This document shows, piece by piece, positions 34,315 through 36,333 of a DNA stretch of 36,333 nt. Every line of letters begins with the position of its first letter. Positions within the stretch are counted from its first letter, which is position 1. The notes under the pieces were generated by a model. That model worked only from the letters and a program-made list of their open reading frames with translations, searched no databases and was not told the DNA's origin. Location of the stretch: the NCBI GenBank assembly GCA_012837885.1, contig DUQI01000071.1:1-36333 (forward strand), given 5' to 3'. Source of the stretch: Fastidiosipila sp. (GTDB lineage: Bacteria; Bacillota; Clostridia; Saccharofermentanales; DTU023). The position numbers were made by a program, and so were the translations under genes.

Positions 34315-35632
34315 TCAAAGTCACCTGCCGGTTGGCGGCTTCGACGCTCACTTCGACCGACGTGTAATGGCTGCCGGGACACACGGTATTGATCTGTCTG
34401 TAGATCGCCTCCGCCAGCTGATCAGGTGTGCGAAGAAGCAGCATCAAACGCAGATAGTCGGGGTAGTAGAGCTCAAGGGCGGCATTCGGCCAAAACCGCA
34501 CCCCGAAACCGCGTGTCAGTTTTGCCACATCGGATTTTGCGGACGAGACAGCGTCTCGCAGCATAAACAAAAAGAGCAGCGATTCCGGCGGTATCGAAAC
34601 CGTCCCCACACTTGCAATGAAGATCGCACTCGACAAAGTCGCCGCTTTACTCATATAAACGGCGCGCTTTCCCTGATCGGCAAAATTGGCTGTAAGGTGA
34701 ATCACGGTGCGGATACCGCGTATCGCGTTATGGGTGCGCCGCTTCGCTTTTTCGGCGTATCCGCCCATTATCATCTGCTCGACTTCAAAGCGCCTTGAGC
34801 GCGGAAATTCATTGATCGATCGACCGTCCGGCGTCCGAAATTCAACCCGTGTTGTCTGTACATAAATGACCGGAGTCGTCTGATGAAAATAAGCCAGCGC
34901 GTATTCGGCAAAATAGAGGCGCTCCAACACACCGTATTCACCGATATGAAACAGACGATCGATCTGGCTGCCGATGGCCGCGAGATTGTGCGGATCGAAA
35001 AAATCGAGCGTCGACGCTTCGCCAGGATCGTACGTATCAGCCGGCATCATGTCGGTCACTACCGATTCATAGATGCTCGAGATCTCCGCTTCGATCAATG
35101 CCTCCAGCTGCTCGCGCGCCTCCCCTGCCGGCAAGTCGATCGCACCCGGTAAAAAACCTCGCGTATCGTGCTTACCCGTCACATTTTTGATCGCTGACTC
35201 GACCGACCCGTCAGACAGTACCGTGTGGCGCTCGCCCCAGATCCTGGATGTACGGCGCAAAATATCGCTGAGCATGGTGAGTGGAGCCCTCAGCTTCATG
35301 TGCCGGATAATCTCGCTCTTCATCTTTCCCGGCGCAGAGAGCGTGTCATCGCCGACGACCGACTGTACCGTATGCGCCAGACGCGTCATGCCTCCTGTCG
35401 CACTTTTCGCCCGGCTGCCGTCCATCGGTGCGGCAAACAGGCCGAACGTATCGAATAATTCTCTAGAGTACCCTGAGAGTTCCGCCTCGACGCCGGCCGC
35501 GGCGAGACGCACCGTCTCCCAGTCGGCTCTGGCCAAAACAGCAAACCGGAAGATGTAGGCCAGAAACAAAAGGATGAGCGGCACGATCAAGGCAGCCGCC
35601 AGACTGATGGCGCCTTCTTCACGCTGTATCAT
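34283..35632 (-). CDS. DUF5702-like protein with TadE-type N-terminus
   Basis: A 449-residue protein. The N-terminal EEGAISLAAALIVPLILLFL is a pseudopilin-like single span. It is followed by a pattern seen in DUF5702 proteins of Clostridia, where the chain continues with SGYSRELFDTFGLFAAP (53-69). The rest is an extracytoplasmic domain of unknown fold; a second hydrophobic patch occurs near 340-365. Such genes accompany Tad pilus loci. It overlaps the preceding small gene by 4 bp (ATGA) and the TadE-like gene by 32 bp, indicating a translationally coupled unit. Confidence 0.65.
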   Translation of the reverse strand: MIQREEGAISLAAALIVPLILLFLAYIFRFAVLARADWETVRLAAAGVEAELSGYSRELFDTFGLFAAPMDGSRAKSATGGMTRLAHTVQSVVGDDTLSAPGKMKSEIIRHMKLRAPLTMLSDILRRTSRIWGERHTVLSDGSVESAIKNVTGKHDTRGFLPGAIDLPAGEAREQLEALIEAEISSIYESVVTDMMPADTYDPGEASTLDFFDPHNLAAIGSQIDRLFHIGEYGVLERLYFAEYALAYFHQTTPVIYVQTTRVEFRTPDGRSINEFPRSRRFEVEQMIMGGYAEKAKRRTHNAIRGIRTVIHLTANFADQGKRAVYMSKAATLSSAIFIASVGTVSIPPESLLFLFMLRDAVSSAKSDVAKLTRGFGVRFWPNAALELYYPDYLRLMLLLRTPDQLAEAIYRQINTVCPGSHYTSVEVSVEAANRQVTLNGRFRTRDEE

Positions 35633-35910
35633 GACAAGAATAAAGAGGAGACAGGCCGCCAGAAATCTCTGGCGAGGCCGACCACCTCGAGCATTAGCTG
35701 TGGCGACGCCTGCACCGCCGAAAGCCTCGATCCTTGAGGCGTATAAAGGTGATAGAACGTATCGGGATTGACCTGCGAAATCGTGATCGGCAGCACTTCT
35801 TTCGATTGTTCGATACTCTCCATTCCGGCTTTCGGACCGAGTACGACCGGTTGTAAAAGCAAAGTAAAAAGCAGCGGCACAGCCGCGATCGATTCCAATG
35901 AAAACGCCAT
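35629..35910 (-). CDS. Small single-span protein of the Tad-like module
   Basis: A 93-residue protein of unknown family. It starts MAFSLESIAAVPLLFTLLL, a short pseudopilin-like hydrophobic segment, followed by a polar domain of about 65 residues and a moderately hydrophobic end. AGGAGG lies eight bases before the ATG, a strong translation signal. Its stop overlaps the DUF5702-like start (ATGA). The resemblance of its N-terminus to the two following proteins suggests a third minor pseudopilin. Confidence 0.6.
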   Translation of the reverse strand: MAFSLESIAAVPLLFTLLLQPVVLGPKAGMESIEQSKEVLPITISQVNPDTFYHLYTPQGSRLSAVQASPQLMLEVVGLARDFWRPVSSLFLS

Positions 35911-36121
35911 AACGCGATCCTCCTATGTGATCACGATATGGCGTTAACTACATGGTTAGACGAGGATACGCCCGCTCATTGGCGACAATCCACGCCGCTT
36001 TTTGCTTTAGGCTTCTCTAACTGGCCAATTCACTTATTCCCCGCTTCGCGCATCATGAAAAGTGATCTGGAGGTATGGCAAGTACACGAGCGTTTAAAAG
36101 ACCATATTGAGGCGATTCTGT
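35911..36121. other. Intergenic stretch inside the Tad-like module
   Basis: About 210 bp with no convincing gene on the leftward strand. A GTGATCAC palindrome occurs near 35924-35931 just upstream of the Shine-Dalgarno of the 93-aa gene. A rightward open frame of 80 codons (35938-36180) has no Shine-Dalgarno site and runs into the opposite-strand gene, so I do not call it. Confidence 0.4.
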
Positions 36122-36331
36122 TTAAGGTGCAGCCAGCATGTCTCGACTGTTTTTTCGTTCACTTTGTCGCTGATGAATGAAACTCAGGATCAGAATCAAG
36201 ATTGCGTGAAAGACGAACGCCATCACCAAACCGATGCTTATCGAGAGCACGTTTAAGTCATAAAACGCGAGCACCTCGCCGCCAAAAATCAACGTTACAA
36301 GCATCACAAGTAAAAAGATCAAGCTAGCCAT
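36122..36331 (-). CDS. Small membrane protein with two helices (possibly N-terminally incomplete)
   Basis: A 69-residue product with two strong hydrophobic helices (about 2-25 and 29-53) and a basic, polar C-terminus (HQRQSERKNSRD). An ATG occurs at 36331, two bases from the window edge, so the true start and Shine-Dalgarno site cannot be judged. I do not recognise the family. It lies 211 bp upstream of the Tad-like genes in the same direction. Confidence 0.6.
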   Translation of the reverse strand: MASLIFLLVMLVTLIFGGEVLAFYDLNVLSISIGLVMAFVFHAILILILSFIHQRQSERKNSRDMLAAP

Positions 36332-36333
36332 AA

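Noticed and set aside
35938-36180. Rightward 80-codon open frame
   Set aside because: No Shine-Dalgarno site, no recognisable domain, and it overlaps the clearly hydrophobic leftward gene at 36122-36331.

Overview
The window looks like a chromosomal segment of a Gram-positive (Bacillota), probably obligately anaerobic, Clostridia-like bacterium. GC content is moderate to high by eye. The evidence is the gene set: Nfn-type bifurcating transhydrogenase, AmmeMemoRadiSam genes, a 4Fe-4S aldo/keto reductase, an FNR-like cluster-binding regulator, YhaO/YhaN, a Tad-type surface module and a remnant of an LPxTG-like wall-anchored protein. Strong GGAGG Shine-Dalgarno sites also fit. I cannot name a genus. 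There is no sign of plasmid, phage, CRISPR or complete IS sequences; most of the window is core metabolism and housekeeping.

Layout. At 1-140 a strong leftward promoter drives a short untranslated leader that ends in an intrinsic terminator at the window edge; it resembles an infC-type attenuator. An M20 peptidase (195-1328, +) converges on a leftward operon of CNNM/CorC-like protein, Ca2+-type P-ATPase and FNR-like regulator (6237-1310). Next, leftward, come a sirtuin, tRNA-Lys(CUU) and an unknown two-TM protein (7883-7257), then a threonine-catabolism operon tdh-kbl-UMF1 transporter (11457-7935). The last leftward unit here is nfnAB-fusion-yhaO-yhaN (17386-11556).

Rightward genes follow: putP (17571), amrB-amrA-amrS (19263-21427), ferritin (21542), then a low-GC scar with a truncated LPxTG-like surface-protein remnant (22123-22960), transketolase plus ferredoxin-type aldo/keto reductase (22964-26101) and a LigB-type dioxygenase (26180). 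Leftward again are an unknown secreted protein (28100-27006) with a possible 29-aa membrane peptide upstream, tRNA-Thr(CGU), the tightly overlapped operon secA-nfo-chrA-chrA (33258-28486), and a TadE/DUF5702-like surface module running off the right edge (36331-33319).

How the genes fit together. Threonine dehydrogenase and KBL yield glycine, acetyl-CoA and NADH. The Nfn fusion links NADH, NADPH and ferredoxin pools. The FNR-like protein may sense oxygen or redox state and is co-transcribed with cation transporters. Ferritin beside the Amr genes suggests an iron/redox link. Three genes (M20 peptidase, sirtuin, nfnAB) have a -10 box 6-7 nt before the ATG and no Shine-Dalgarno, which predicts leaderless mRNAs. 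Seven gene junctions use 4-bp ATGA/GTGA overlaps.
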